Part shown: piece by piece, positions 26,566 through 36,200 of the stretch
Layout of the letters: every line of letters starts with the position of its first letter
Numbering within the stretch: position 1 is the stretch's first letter
Source of the DNA: Aliivibrio fischeri
GTDB lineage: Bacteria; Pseudomonadota; Gammaproteobacteria; Enterobacterales; Vibrionaceae
Assembly: GCF_009727955.1 (NCBI RefSeq)
Contig: NZ_WOBR01000004.1
Span: 745,724 to 809,723, forward strand
Length of the DNA: 64,000 bases
Direction of reading: 5' to 3'
Notes under the pieces: model-generated
What the model was told of the DNA's origin: nothing
Database searches by the model: none
What the model saw: the letters and a program-made list of their open reading frames with translations, nothing else
Translations under genes and position numbers: made by a program

Positions 26566-26614
26566 AACACCTATTTCTAGGTTGGTATCATTGTATTACT
26601 GCTTTTTCTTAGAA

Positions 26615-27868
26615 TTAAAATTCGTGATCTGCTGTATCAGGATTTAAACTCGTAATGCCAATAACGTTTGCAGCTCGTTCAATAGAAGCGGTTTGCAAAA
26701 CTAACGACATAATTGATTTGTTTACTAATGCATTACCAGCAGCGTTATCAGCGGCAATCAATTGATCAAAGTGTTGATTATCCTTCTCCGCAGCAGAAAC
26801 CAATGTACCTACTTGAGTACGAGTTGCATCAAACTGCTGTTTAATCTCTTTTGCTGCTTTTGCATCTTTCTTTGCAACAAGATCATGAATACTTGGTCCA
26901 GACAATTGAGAACCGTCAGCTCGTGTATAAGTCCCCGTATAAACGTTATAGATACCTTGTTCGTTGTAGTAATGAGAGTTATGTGTATTATCAGAAAAAC
27001 AATCGTGCTCGTCTTCTGTTGAGTTTGCTTCTAATGCAACCTTCATTCGCTCGCCTGCTAACTCACCTAGAGATAATGACCCCATGCCAAATAACATCTT
27101 ACGTAAACCTTGCTCTGATGATTCAGATAAAAGCTCGGCACGATAATTTTTCTCACCTTCTTTCCACTGTTTTTCCATCCAAGAAAGATCTTTAATCAAC
27201 AATTCAGAAGCCGCTTTTAAATATTCAGCTCGGCGCTCACAATTACCGTTAGTACACGCAGAACCAATAACATAATCAGTGTATGGACGCTCACCTGCAC
27301 CAGAGTTAGTTCCATTTAGGTCTTGGCCCCAAAGTAAAAATTCAATGGCATGATAGCCCGTTGCTACATTTGCCTCAGAACCGCCTAACTCATTTAAGTC
27401 TGCTAATTGCTCAGCCTTAATTGATGTTACATCAATCGTTTCAGCACCAATCTTTATTGACTTAGATGCAACAATATTCGCTTTAGCGCCATCATTACCT
27501 AATTCATATTGATAATCGTCTGCAACATAATCAATTAGGCCTTCATCTAAAGGCCAAGCATTTAATTGCCCTTCCCAATCATCAACAATCGCATTACCAA
27601 AACGAAAAACTTCCGATTGTTGATAAGGTACACGAGCCTCTTTCCAAGCAAGCTTTACTGTCTCTAAGCCATCTTTAGAAGGATTATTCAAAAAAGTAGT
27701 AATGGCTTTGTCCAGTTTTTGAGCTGTAGATAAAGAATCGCTATAAACAGCATGAGCAATATCAGCATAGTGCTCTACCACTTCCGATTGAGTCGTTGCT
27801 TGTGAAATAGAAGGAATAACAAATAAAGATGCGGTAATTAAATTTCGAGCAAATTTGACGTGATTCAT
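26615..27868 (-). CDS. irpA: Imelysin, iron-regulated protein A type
   Basis: A 417-residue imelysin (peptidase M75 family name; no protease activity established). A signal peptide spans about residues 1-25 (ISQA-TT). The imelysin motif GxHxxE is intact in GYHAIEFLLWGQD. Further family hallmarks are KEARVPYQQSEVFRFGN and the C-terminal SLNPDTADHEF. The frame is open to 27934, but AAGGA six nt before the ATG at 27868 fixes the start. Two Fur-box-like sites lie 70-130 nt upstream. Likely a periplasmic or outer-membrane iron-associated protein; the biochemical role is not settled for this family. Confidence 0.9.
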   Translation of the reverse strand: MNHVKFARNLITASLFVIPSISQATTQSEVVEHYADIAHAVYSDSLSTAQKLDKAITTFLNNPSKDGLETVKLAWKEARVPYQQSEVFRFGNAIVDDWEGQLNAWPLDEGLIDYVADDYQYELGNDGAKANIVASKSIKIGAETIDVTSIKAEQLADLNELGGSEANVATGYHAIEFLLWGQDLNGTNSGAGERPYTDYVIGSACTNGNCERRAEYLKAASELLIKDLSWMEKQWKEGEKNYRAELLSESSEQGLRKMLFGMGSLSLGELAGERMKVALEANSTEDEHDCFSDNTHNSHYYNEQGIYNVYTGTYTRADGSQLSGPSIHDLVAKKDAKAAKEIKQQFDATRTQVGTLVSAAEKDNQHFDQLIAADNAAGNALVNKSIMSLVLQTASIERAANVIGITSLNPDTADHEF

Positions 27869-27937
27869 GAATCGTCCTTGTTGAGCAAATGAATATGACT
27901 TGTAATCCATTAATTGAAAACTGTAAGAATTCATTAA

Positions 27938-27952
27938 TGATAATAATTTTTA
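27938..27952 (-). promoter_or_regulatory. Fur box 1 upstream of irpA
   Basis: TGATAATAATTTTTA matches 12 of 14 fixed positions of the 7-1-7 Fur consensus TGATAATnATTATCA. It lies 70 nt before the irpA ATG, where a promoter would sit. Confidence 0.65.
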
Positions 27953-27982
27953 TTTGCGTAATATACTCATTCTGAATCTAAA

Positions 27983-27997
27983 TGCAAATCCTTATCA
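27983..27997 (-). promoter_or_regulatory. Fur box 2 upstream of irpA
   Basis: On the minus strand TGATAAGGATTTGCA matches 12 of 14 fixed positions of TGATAATnATTATCA. It is 45 bp upstream of box 1. Two sites in front of an imelysin operon support iron repression. Confidence 0.6.
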
Positions 27998-28023
27998 TTT
28001 ATTTTACCAATTTTGTGTAACTC

Positions 28024-28053
28024 ATAAAAAAAACCCACAAATAAGTGAGGTTT
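28024..28053 (-). terminator. Intrinsic terminator for ribA (minus strand)
   Basis: Arms AACCTCAC/GTGGGTT pair (with one G-U-type mismatch) around TTATTT and run into a T-tract on the minus strand, 25 nt after the ribA stop. Confidence 0.75.
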
Positions 28054-28078
28054 TTAACAGTTAATAATAAAGACAATA

Positions 28079-28678
28079 TTATTTATCAAAATTTAACTTA
28101 TGCCCGTGTGCGGCCTTTGAATGTAAATAATGCTCATTGCCCTGTTTTACATGGGCGTGAGTATTAACAACTTCATCAATTTCAATACCGTAGTTTTGAA
28201 TATCCTCAATCTTTTTTGGGTTATTTGTAACTAGCTTTATCTTAGATATATTCAGTGCTTCAAGCATTTGTGCCGCTTCTTTGAAGTCACGTAAATCATC
28301 ACCAAACCCTAAATGATTATTGGCCTCATAGGTATTCATACCTTGGCTCTGTAACTCATAAGCATCTAATTTATTATATAAACCAATACCGCGTCCCTCT
28401 TGGCGTAAGTATAAAATAATACCGCCACTTTCAGACATACGGTTAATCGTTTCTTCTAATTGTTCACCACAATCACAACGAGATGAATGAAAGACATCCC
28501 CTGTTAAACACTCAGAATGCATACGAACTAAGGGAGTGGATTGATGTTTATCGGCTTGATTAAAAATAACAGCAACGTGCTCTTTCTCAGTCTCTAGCCC
28601 TTCAAATGAAAGCATCTCTGCAGGGATATTACTTTTTTGCCCTACCATTAACTCTATACGAGCTCTTACGTTTGCCAT
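28079..28678 (-). CDS. ribA: GTP cyclohydrolase II
   Basis: A 199-residue protein that matches stand-alone E. coli RibA. The zinc site is [12 protein letters not shown] (residues about 67-75), with the GTP-binding stretch [16 protein letters not shown] before it and [15 protein letters not shown] after it. It converts GTP to the first riboflavin precursor. The neighbour, irpA, matches the V. cholerae order. Riboflavin and iron acquisition genes often sit together; direct coupling is not shown. No FMN riboswitch signature is visible upstream. Confidence 0.95.
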   Translation of the reverse strand: MANVRARIELMVGQKSNIPAEMLSFEGLETEKEHVAVIFNQADKHQSTPLVRMHSECLTGDVFHSSRCDCGEQLEETINRMSESGGIILYLRQEGRGIGLYNKLDAYELQSQGMNTYEANNHLGFGDDLRDFKEAAQMLEALNISKIKLVTNNPKKIEDIQNYGIEIDEVVNTHAHVKQGNEHYLHSKAAHGHKLNFDK

Positions 28679-28773
28679 GCTAATTTACTGCCTTTTTCAA
28701 TGAGAAGATCACATCTTCTACGACTTAATCAGATAAAAAGATCATAAGCATACCCTAACGTGGAAGCAAGAAT

Positions 28774-28806
28774 CAAAAAAAAGGCCTAACAATCGTTAGA
28801 CCTTTC
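28774..28806. terminator. Intrinsic terminator after yiaY
   Basis: AAAGGCCTAAC/GTTAGACCTTT with a 4-nt loop. The minus-strand side ends in an 8-T run just past the yiaY stop. Confidence 0.85.
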
Positions 28807-28837
28807 TAAACTAATTAATACTTTTATCTATAAAGCT

Positions 28838-29983
28838 TTACATTGCTGCTTTAAAGATACTTACGATTTCTTCGTGCGTCGCTTGTTTAGGGTTAGTAAA
28901 ACCACATGCATCTTTTAATGCATTTTCAGCAAGCGTATCAAAATCTTCTTCTTTAGCGTTAAGCTCTGTTAGACCAGAAGGGATACCAACATCTTGTGAT
29001 AATTGTTTAATCGCTTCTAATGCAGCTTGAGCGCCTTCTTCATTTGTCATGCCTTCAACGTTTACGCCCATTGCTTTTGCAACGTCTTTTAGACGCTCTG
29101 GACATACTTTAGCGTTGTAACTTTGTACGTGAGGAAGAAGAATCGCATTACATACGCCATGTGGAAGGTCATAGAAACCACCTAACTGGTGTGCCATTGC
29201 GTGAACATAACCTAGAGAAGCATTGTTAAATGCCATACCTGCCATGAATTGTGCATAAGCCATTTGCTCACGAGCTTCTAGATTTTGACCATCGTTAACC
29301 GCTGTACGTAAATGCGCTTGGATAAGTTCCATTGCTTTAATTGCTACGGCATCTGTTACTGGTGTTGCAGCAATAGATACATACGCTTCAATTGCGTGTG
29401 TTAATGCATCCATACCCGTTGCAGCAGTTAATGAAGCAGGTTTAGCAAGCATTAACTCTGGATCGTTTACAGACATTAATGGTGTCGTGTGTTTATCAAC
29501 AATCGCCATCTTAATGTGACGAGCTTCATCTGTAATGATACAGAAACGCGTCATTTCAGATGCAGTTCCTGCCGTTGTATTAATTGCAATTAAAGGTAAT
29601 TGTGGTTTAGCCGACTGATCAACACCTTCATAATCAGCAATCTCGCCACCATTTGCAGCAACTAAAGCAATACCTTTAGCACAATCATGAGGAGAACCAC
29701 CACCTAAAGAAATAACAAAATCACACTCATTTTCTTTAAGAATTTTTAAACCTGCATTTACGTTACCGATTGTTGGGTTTGGTTGCGTACCATCAAACAC
29801 TGCGACTTCTACACCGCGCTCTGCTAATAAATCTGATACTTGTTTAACCATACCAATTGCAACTAGTACGTTATCAGTAACGATAAGACCCTTTTTGTAA
29901 CCTTGTGATTTAATGCTGTCCATTGCTTCTGTAAGACAACCTGCACCCATTAAGTTTACTGTAGGGATAAAAAATGCACTCAT
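28838..29983 (-). CDS. yiaY: Iron-containing (group III) alcohol dehydrogenase YiaY
   Basis: A 381-residue protein nearly collinear with E. coli YiaY. NAD-binding segment [14 protein letters not shown] near residue 95; iron ligands and signature in [15 protein letters not shown] (about 192-206), [17 protein letters not shown] (about 262-278). It oxidises primary alcohols or, in some annotations, L-threonine; the physiological substrate is uncertain. The frame extends to an ATG at 29995, but the GGAG inside that extension serves the ATG at 29983. Stand-alone gene with its own terminator. Confidence 0.92.
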   Translation of the reverse strand: MSAFFIPTVNLMGAGCLTEAMDSIKSQGYKKGLIVTDNVLVAIGMVKQVSDLLAERGVEVAVFDGTQPNPTIGNVNAGLKILKENECDFVISLGGGSPHDCAKGIALVAANGGEIADYEGVDQSAKPQLPLIAINTTAGTASEMTRFCIITDEARHIKMAIVDKHTTPLMSVNDPELMLAKPASLTAATGMDALTHAIEAYVSIAATPVTDAVAIKAMELIQAHLRTAVNDGQNLEAREQMAYAQFMAGMAFNNASLGYVHAMAHQLGGFYDLPHGVCNAILLPHVQSYNAKVCPERLKDVAKAMGVNVEGMTNEEGAQAALEAIKQLSQDVGIPSGLTELNAKEEDFDTLAENALKDACGFTNPKQATHEEIVSIFKAAM

Positions 29984-30247
29984 AACCAACTCCATTAGTA
30001 TTTATATAAATTTTTAAGAACTGTTTATGTTTTAACATTGATGCAGGTAATAACTTTTTGATCTAAGACAAAAAATGAAACAGGTTTATTTTATTGCAAT
30101 AAAACTGTGAAGTAGAGCATTTACACTAATGACGCAGATCACAAATATATCTCGTAATTTATTGATAATAAAAACAATAAATAAAAATCTACCTCATGGT
30201 GATCTAATGACCCATTCAATAGTGGAGTTACTATTACCTACAGATAT
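29984..30247. other. Non-coding region upstream of yiaY
   Basis: AT-rich stretch that must contain the yiaY promoter. A 60-codon ORF starting at 30129 has no ribosome-binding site and runs through a terminator, so it is not called. No repeat or operator is recognised. Confidence 0.4.
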
Positions 30248-30278
30248 AAAAAAACCGAGCACTCATTGGCTCGGTTTT
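30248..30278. terminator. Terminator after the hypothetical gene at 30308
   Basis: 10-bp stem AAAACCGAGC/GCTCGGTTTT with an 8-nt loop. The minus strand continues into a T-run, 30 nt past the stop of the gene at 30308. Confidence 0.85.
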
Positions 30279-30307
30279 ATTCAATTCATTTACGTCTTTT
30301 TTAGTAC

Positions 30308-30658
30308 TTAAGAACGCTTTGGCTGTTGGTACGTTTTACCTGCTGCTTGATACGTTTCTTTTTGCTTCATATCAAACATTGCGTAGAAGAACCAAGCGAT
30401 GAATTTAATCACATCATCACCTTCGTTCATGATCCACTCTGCAAGCTCTTGCTCTTCACCGTTTTCGTCTTCATCCGTAAATACATGATAAATACGTTGC
30501 TCACCTTCTACTTCTGCAAGACGAAATTGACCCGCTAATGATTGAGCCGCTTCAACAATGTCTTGGTCTTCGCATGTTTTTAATGCTTCTAGCACTTGAG
30601 GAAGGTTTTCTTTCTTACACAGTTCTTTAACTAATGTTTCAAATTCATTCTGTTGCAT
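30308..30658 (-). CDS. Hypothetical acidic protein
   Basis: A 116-residue soluble protein of unknown function, probably conserved in Vibrionaceae. It is rich in Glu and Gln, with an alpha-helical N-terminus (ETLVKELCKKENLPQVLEAL), an acidic patch (FTDEDENGEEQELAEW) and an aromatic segment (IKFIAWFFYAMFDMKQKE). No cysteine motif or signal peptide. It is a single gene between yiaY and metC, with its own terminator. I do not recognise a domain. Confidence 0.65.
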   Translation of the reverse strand: MQQNEFETLVKELCKKENLPQVLEALKTCEDQDIVEAAQSLAGQFRLAEVEGEQRIYHVFTDEDENGEEQELAEWIMNEGDDVIKFIAWFFYAMFDMKQKETYQAAGKTYQQPKRS

Positions 30659-30802
30659 TTGATATTCAACTCTGAGGTTAACGATGATGTGATTTTAGCA
30701 GCAAAAAAAATTTATTCGACCTCAATTCACTTTATTCCTTGATATTTGGTGTTCATTTTGGCTTTATGGGTATATTGCTTACTTTTTATTGAATGGATTC
30801 AT

Positions 30803-31990
30803 ATGTCAGAAAAACTAGAGACAAAATACGTCACTGCTGGTCGTAGCAAAAAATGGACAAAAGGCGTAGTTAACCCACCAGTACAACGCGCTTCTACTGT
30901 GGTGTTTAATACGGTTGCAGAAAAAAATCACGCCATGGCCAATCGAGCCAAACAAACGCTTTTTTATGGGCGTCGAGGTACAGAAACGCACTTTGCTCTA
31001 CAAGATGCCATGGCTGAACTTGAAGGTGGCGCAGGCTGTGCTTTATACCCTTGTGGTACGGCTGCTATCGCCAATACCATTTTAGCCTTTGTGAAAACAG
31101 GCGATCACATTTTAATGGTGGATGGTTGTTATGAACCAACCCGTGACTATTGTGAAACTATCTTGAAACGAATGGGAATTGAAACCACCTATTATGACCC
31201 AATGATTGGTGAAGGTATTCGTGAACTTATTCGCCCAAACACAACGGTTTTGTTTACTGAATCTCCATGCTCTATCACAATGGAAGTTCAAGATTTACCG
31301 ACCCTCTCTCGCATTGCACACGAAACAGATATTACCGTCATACTTGATAATACTTGGGGGGCAGGAGTAAATCTTGCACCTTTTGAGCACGGTGTAGACA
31401 TCTCAGTACAAGCAGCAACCAAGTACATCGTTGGTCACTCGGATGTCATGTTAGGCACTGCGGTTGCTAACGAAAAACATTGGGATCAACTGCGTGAACA
31501 AAGTTATTTGATGGGGCAATGTATTTCACCTGATGATGCGTATCTTGCTATGCGTGGTATTCGCACTATGGGGGTTCGCCTAAAGCAGCATGAAAAGAGC
31601 AGCATCAAAGTAGCTAAATGGTTAGAAGCGCATCCATTGGTTGATCATGTTCGTCACCCTGCTCTTGCAAGCTGTCCGGGACACGAGTTTTACCAACGTG
31701 ATTTCAAAGGTTGTAATGGCCTATTTTCGTTCGTGCTTAAACAATCAGATACTAAAGCAACCACCGTATTATTAGATGGTATGACGCATTTTAGTATGGG
31801 ATATTCATGGGGAGGATTTGAAAGTCTTATTCTTGCCAATGAACCACGAAGCTTTAATGCATTAAGAACCATCGCTAACCCAAACTTTGAAGGAACGCTG
31901 ATCCGTGTTCACATTGGATTAGAAGATGTTGACGATCTTATTCATGATCTTGATGAAGGATTACAACGCTATCAAGCCGCATTAAGTTAA
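30803..31990 (+). CDS. metC: Cystathionine beta-lyase
   Basis: A 395-residue PLP enzyme of the Cys/Met metabolism family. The PLP lysine sits in VQAATKYIVGHSDVM (about residue 210); MetC-type features include TLFYGRRGTETHFALQ and YPCGTAAIANTILAF. It cleaves cystathionine to homocysteine, pyruvate and ammonia in methionine synthesis. The frame is open to 30746, but that stretch is hydrophobic and lacks a ribosome-binding site; the ATG at 30803 gives the standard N-terminus MSEKLETKYV. I see no MetJ box upstream. Confidence 0.93.
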   Translation: MSEKLETKYVTAGRSKKWTKGVVNPPVQRASTVVFNTVAEKNHAMANRAKQTLFYGRRGTETHFALQDAMAELEGGAGCALYPCGTAAIANTILAFVKTGDHILMVDGCYEPTRDYCETILKRMGIETTYYDPMIGEGIRELIRPNTTVLFTESPCSITMEVQDLPTLSRIAHETDITVILDNTWGAGVNLAPFEHGVDISVQAATKYIVGHSDVMLGTAVANEKHWDQLREQSYLMGQCISPDDAYLAMRGIRTMGVRLKQHEKSSIKVAKWLEAHPLVDHVRHPALASCPGHEFYQRDFKGCNGLFSFVLKQSDTKATTVLLDGMTHFSMGYSWGGFESLILANEPRSFNALRTIANPNFEGTLIRVHIGLEDVDDLIHDLDEGLQRYQAALS

Positions 31991-32022
31991 GCTTCTAAAT
32001 AAAAACTAGCACCATCATAATT

Positions 32023-32056
32023 AGCTACTTATCGTGTACTTTCATCATAAGTAGCT
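32023..32056. terminator. Hairpin after metC
   Basis: Perfect 10-bp stem AGCTACTTAT/ATAAGTAGCT around a 14-nt loop, with outer TAATT/AATTA complementarity. No T-run follows on the plus strand, so termination strength is uncertain. Confidence 0.45.
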
Positions 32057-32179
32057 CTTATAATTAATATCATTAAAATCAATTAGACCACTACCATCCT
32101 TTCTCATACCCTTAAAACGAATTGTTCATGAAATACTTATTTTGTATTTCACATTAACACTCAAATTAAGGCGACCACC

Positions 32180-32347
32180 ATGACTTCATCGTTATTTATT
32201 ACACTATCTCCGTGTACTGCTTTGCTTGTTTTAGCTTGCAGAGATAAATCACAATCAAAAGAATGGCAGCAAGTATATCGTTATATGGCTTACTTATTTG
32301 GCACCATTACGACAGGTGTTGGTATTGCTTTAATTGCGGGAGTTTAA
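32180..32347 (+). CDS. 55-residue small membrane protein
   Basis: An ATG at 32180 with AAGG nine nt before it opens a 55-codon frame ending TAA at 32347. The product starts MTSSLFITLSPCTALLVLAC (hydrophobic helix), has a charged middle (RDKSQSKEWQQVYRYM) and a second hydrophobic helix (FGTITTGVGIALIAGV), so two membrane spans are predicted. The stop is one nt before the ATG of the next gene, suggesting translational coupling. No family recognised. Confidence 0.6.
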   Translation: MTSSLFITLSPCTALLVLACRDKSQSKEWQQVYRYMAYLFGTITTGVGIALIAGV

Positions 32348-32348
32348 T

Positions 32349-32657
32349 ATGAATAATACAGACAGCACCGCAACTAATTTAGTTAAGGCTATTTTTATTA
32401 ATGGCAAATTAAGTTCTTTGCAATATCTTGGCAAAATGATGGGACAATTTACAGTACCACTAGAAGATAATCTCATTTGGAAGGATATGTTGGAGTTTTG
32501 TCCAGAATGGTTCGATTATACAAAAGAAGAATGTGACGCAAGCTCACCTTTCTTTGTCGCTCACCATTTACAACCAATGTGCTCTCCTTATCGAGCAGCA
32601 CGAATTGAAAATCCATATAAAGATTCAACGGTAATGGTTTATGGAATAATGAACTAA
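32349..32657 (+). CDS. Hypothetical 102-residue protein
   Basis: A soluble protein with no recognised domain: MNNTDSTATNLVKAIFINGK at the start, then Trp/Cys-rich LEFCPEWFDYTKEECD and a C-terminal HHLQPMCSPYRAARIENPYK. The frame is open back to a TTG at 32334, but GGAG at 32339-32342 lies six nt before the ATG at 32349, which is chosen. It follows the 55-codon gene by one nt; the two probably form an operon. Function unknown. Confidence 0.6.
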   Translation: MNNTDSTATNLVKAIFINGKLSSLQYLGKMMGQFTVPLEDNLIWKDMLEFCPEWFDYTKEECDASSPFFVAHHLQPMCSPYRAARIENPYKDSTVMVYGIMN

Positions 32658-32736
32658 ATACTAATGCTTTAACTTACGATAATACATAAAACTAGGCTAT
32701 TTCTACTAACAAAAATAACCTAATCCCAAAACTCGA

Positions 32737-33123
32737 TTAACGCTTTCTTTCTTGCTTTGTTAATTCAAAATCAAATTCGTCGGGGAAAAGGACTTGCCCT
32801 TCTTCATTCTGATTTGGAAATACAACCACAGCTAATTCATCGTCTTCTAAACCGTTAGTCCAGCGACTATGCCATTTATTCAAAGAGATAGACTCTGCTT
32901 TACACACATCCCATTCACCTGTTGCCCAAGCTTCGGCGAACTCTTGATTTGGCCATACAGGAACACAATCTTCTTCCTCTGTGTTCAACATTACACAACC
33001 ATGCTCATCGGTTAAAATCCAAATTTGACGATTTGCCACCACTTCTTTCATGAAGTAATTAAAGCGTTCTTCTTCATTGTAATTTTGGATTTTTTCTATT
33101 GCTTGTTGATCTAATTGGCTCAT
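32737..33123 (-). CDS. DUF2750 family protein
   Basis: A 128-residue protein with the DUF2750 pattern: N-terminal helix (RFNYFMKEVVANRQIWIL), then beta-rich Trp-containing core DEHGCVMLNTEEEDCVPVWP, and FAEAWATGEWDVCKAESISL followed by the acidic DDELAVVVFPNQ. Cytoplasmic, function unknown. Stand-alone on the minus strand, behind the terminator of the RND operon. Confidence 0.8.
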   Translation of the reverse strand: MSQLDQQAIEKIQNYNEEERFNYFMKEVVANRQIWILTDEHGCVMLNTEEEDCVPVWPNQEFAEAWATGEWDVCKAESISLNKWHSRWTNGLEDDELAVVVFPNQNEEGQVLFPDEFDFELTKQERKR

Positions 33124-33185
33124 TTACTGTTCCTAATATGTGGACTGCATTTGTATTATCCAGATTGATACAGATAGAATATCAC

Positions 33186-33223
33186 AAAAAAAGCCCATAC
33201 TAGATATTCTAATATGGGCTTTT
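33186..33223 (-). terminator. Intrinsic terminator of the RND operon
   Basis: AAAAGCCCATA/TATGGGCTTTT 11-bp stem; on the minus strand it ends in a seven-T run, 25 nt past the RND permease stop. Confidence 0.85.
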
Positions 33224-33247
33224 GAACATTTATTCTATACGTCTATT

Positions 33248-36200
33248 TTAGTATTCAACGACTTTAATTCTGTGGAACATTCGATATAGAACTGGAACCA
33301 CAATTAGAGTAAGAACGGTTGCAAAACCTAAACCGAACATAATCGTTACCGCCATTGGCTTAAAGAATATGTCAGGCAATAGAGGTATCATACCTAGAAT
33401 TGTTGTAATCGCTGCCATACAAACGGGACGCACACGACTTAATGCCGCATCAACCACCGCATGATAAGGTTCTTTACCTGATTTGATTTCAATTTCAATC
33501 TGATCAAGCAGTACGATACCATTTTTCAACAGCATACCACTCAAGCTCAAGAAACCGAGTAAGGCCATAAAACCAAATGGTGTATTAAGTAACAATAAAC
33601 CACTGGTGACACCAATAATAGCTAATGGTACCGTTAACCACACAATTACAGACTCTTTCACACTGTTAAATAAGAACACGGTGACTAAGAACATAAACAA
33701 GTAACCTAATGGCATCGTTTGGAATAATGACGCTTGAGCATCACGAGACGATTCGTATTCACCGCCCCACTCTAAACTGTAACCCGTAGGAAAATCGATC
33801 TGTTCAATTTGAGTTTGTAATCGTTTCTGTAATGTTGCTGCGGTTTCTTCACCTAAAATATCTGGGTCAGCCATTACAGTTAGCATACGTTTACGGTTTT
33901 TACGTACGATTTGAGGGTCTTCCCAAATCACATCATAACCAAGTACAACTTGCTGTAATGGGATGTATTGAGACAGAGCTGGACTCCAAATTTTCATGCC
34001 TTCAATCGTACTAATATCAACACGTTCATTTTCAGGTAATCGAGTGACAATTGGCATTAATGTTGTACCATCACGATAAACACCAATTGCTTTACCTGAG
34101 AACGCCATTTCTAATAGTTCGTTTACATCTGTCTTTGAAATACCATAACGACGAGCCTGACTCTCATTAAATTGAGGCTCAAGTACTTTTGTACGCTCAC
34201 GCCAGTCATGACGTACATTCGTTGCTCCCGGATCATAATGCATAATATCGATAACTTGCGCCGCCAAACCACGTAATACTGTTGGATCAGCACCAACAAT
34301 ACGCGCTTCCACTTTTGCACCGCCACCCGGACCTAATTCAATTTGTTTCAATTTATATTGAATTTGTGGATATTGATCTTCGATATGCTGACGGAACTTC
34401 GCCATTAATGGCTGCAAAGCTTCATAGTTATCAACACGCGTCATTATTTCACCATAAGCTGCGTAGCTTTTCTCTGGTGCATAAGTCAGCATAAAACGTT
34501 GTAAACCTTTACCTGCTGTTGTTGTTACGTGTTCAATATGTTGTTGTTCTAATATCCATTCTTCTAACTCTTTTAATGTTGCATTAGTTGAACGAATATC
34601 GGTCCCCTCAGGCATCCATACATCCACCATGAAGATTGGCGTTGTTGATGATGGGAAGAAAGATTGTTTTACTTTGGTAAAGCCATATAAACTACCACCA
34701 AGAGCCACAACCAGTATTACCATGGTTGCTACAGAGTAGCGCATACAAAATTCTAGGAATCGCTTATAAACAACAAAGATCATCCCATTGTATGGGTCTT
34801 TCTCTTCAAGACTTTCTTCTTCGCTTTGTACTCTTTCTTTAAAGAATAAAGAAGCAAAGAAAGGCGTAAGTGAAATAGCAGTAAACCAACTTAGCATTAA
34901 CGAAATTAGCAACACAGTAAAGAGCGTTCCACAATATTCACCGGTCGCATCATCAGATAAACCAATTGGCGCAAATGCGGTTACCGCTATAACCGTTGCT
35001 CCTAACAATGGCCATTTCGTTTGTGTCACAATGTCTGTGGCTGCTTGTAAACGAGTTCGTCCTTTTTGCATCCCAATAAGTATGCCTTCGACCACCACAA
35101 TGGCGTTATCCACAAGCATACCGAGTGCAATAACCAGTGCACCAAGAGAAATACGTTGTAAATCGATAGCAAAATACTTCATAAAGACGAAAGTACCAGC
35201 AACGGTCAATAATAAGATAAGACCAATTAATAGACCTGAACGTACTCCCATAAAGAAAAGTAAAACGATAATTACAATCGCAACAGCCTGACCAAGACTG
35301 ACTACAAAACCACTTACCGATTTATCCACTTCTTTTGGTTGACTGTAAATTTCAGAGATATCAATACCAATAGGCTGCTGCTCTTTAAGCTCAGCCATTC
35401 GTTGATCAACTAATTTACCGATTTCAACTACGTTAACACCTGCACTAAATGAAACACCGAGGTTTAAAGCAAAATTACCATTAAAGTTAACGATATTACT
35501 TGGCACTTCAACATAACCACGCTTAACTTCTGCGATGTCTTTTAGATAAATCAGTCCTTGAGCACCACCATCAGTAATGATCAAATCACCAAGTTGTGCC
35601 ACATCTTCAAACTCCCCTGTTGGGTGAATTTGAATATATTCCGTTCCGATTTTTACAGCGCCAGCACTCGATACCGTATTTTGATTAGACAATAAACTGT
35701 ACAAAGTTTGAGGAGAAATTCCTAAACTTGTCATACGTTTTAGTGAGGCTTCAATAAAGACTTGTTCTTGTTGAACACCGCTAACGGATACTTTACTAAC
35801 GCCATCAACAAGCTCTAATTCACGACGCAAATAATCAACATAATCTAGGATTTCTTTATATGAATAGCCTTTTCCTGTTACAGCTAAAAGCACACCATAA
35901 ACATCACCAAAATCATCGATAACTGATGGTTCACCAACACCTGGAGGCAATTGACGTTTCAGGTCATTGACTTTACGACGCAATTCATCCCAAATTTGTG
36001 GTAAATCATCAGGACCGTAATTGTTTTTCATGGTTACCGTGATCTGAGATAACCCTCGACTAGACAATGAGTTAACTTCATCAACATAAGTAAGTTGCTG
36101 AATCGCTTTTTCTAGTGGGTAGGTTACTTCTTCTTCCACTTGCTCAGGTGTCGCACCAGGGTAATTGGTTACGACCATTGCATCTTTAATGGTAAACGCG

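Noticed and set aside
28679-28837. FMN riboswitch before ribA
   Set aside because: No conserved FMN-aptamer segments are visible in the short upstream gap.
30129-30311. 60-codon plus-strand ORF between yiaY and the hypothetical gene
   Set aside because: No ribosome-binding site, low-complexity AT-rich composition, and it runs through the terminator at 30248-30278.
32334-32348. TTG start extending the 102-residue gene
   Set aside because: GGAG at 32339-32342 lies inside the extension and serves the ATG at 32349; the preceding small gene also occupies it.
34788-35291. 167-codon plus-strand ORF inside the RND permease
   Set aside because: Antisense to conserved transmembrane coding sequence; composition is a shadow of the permease.
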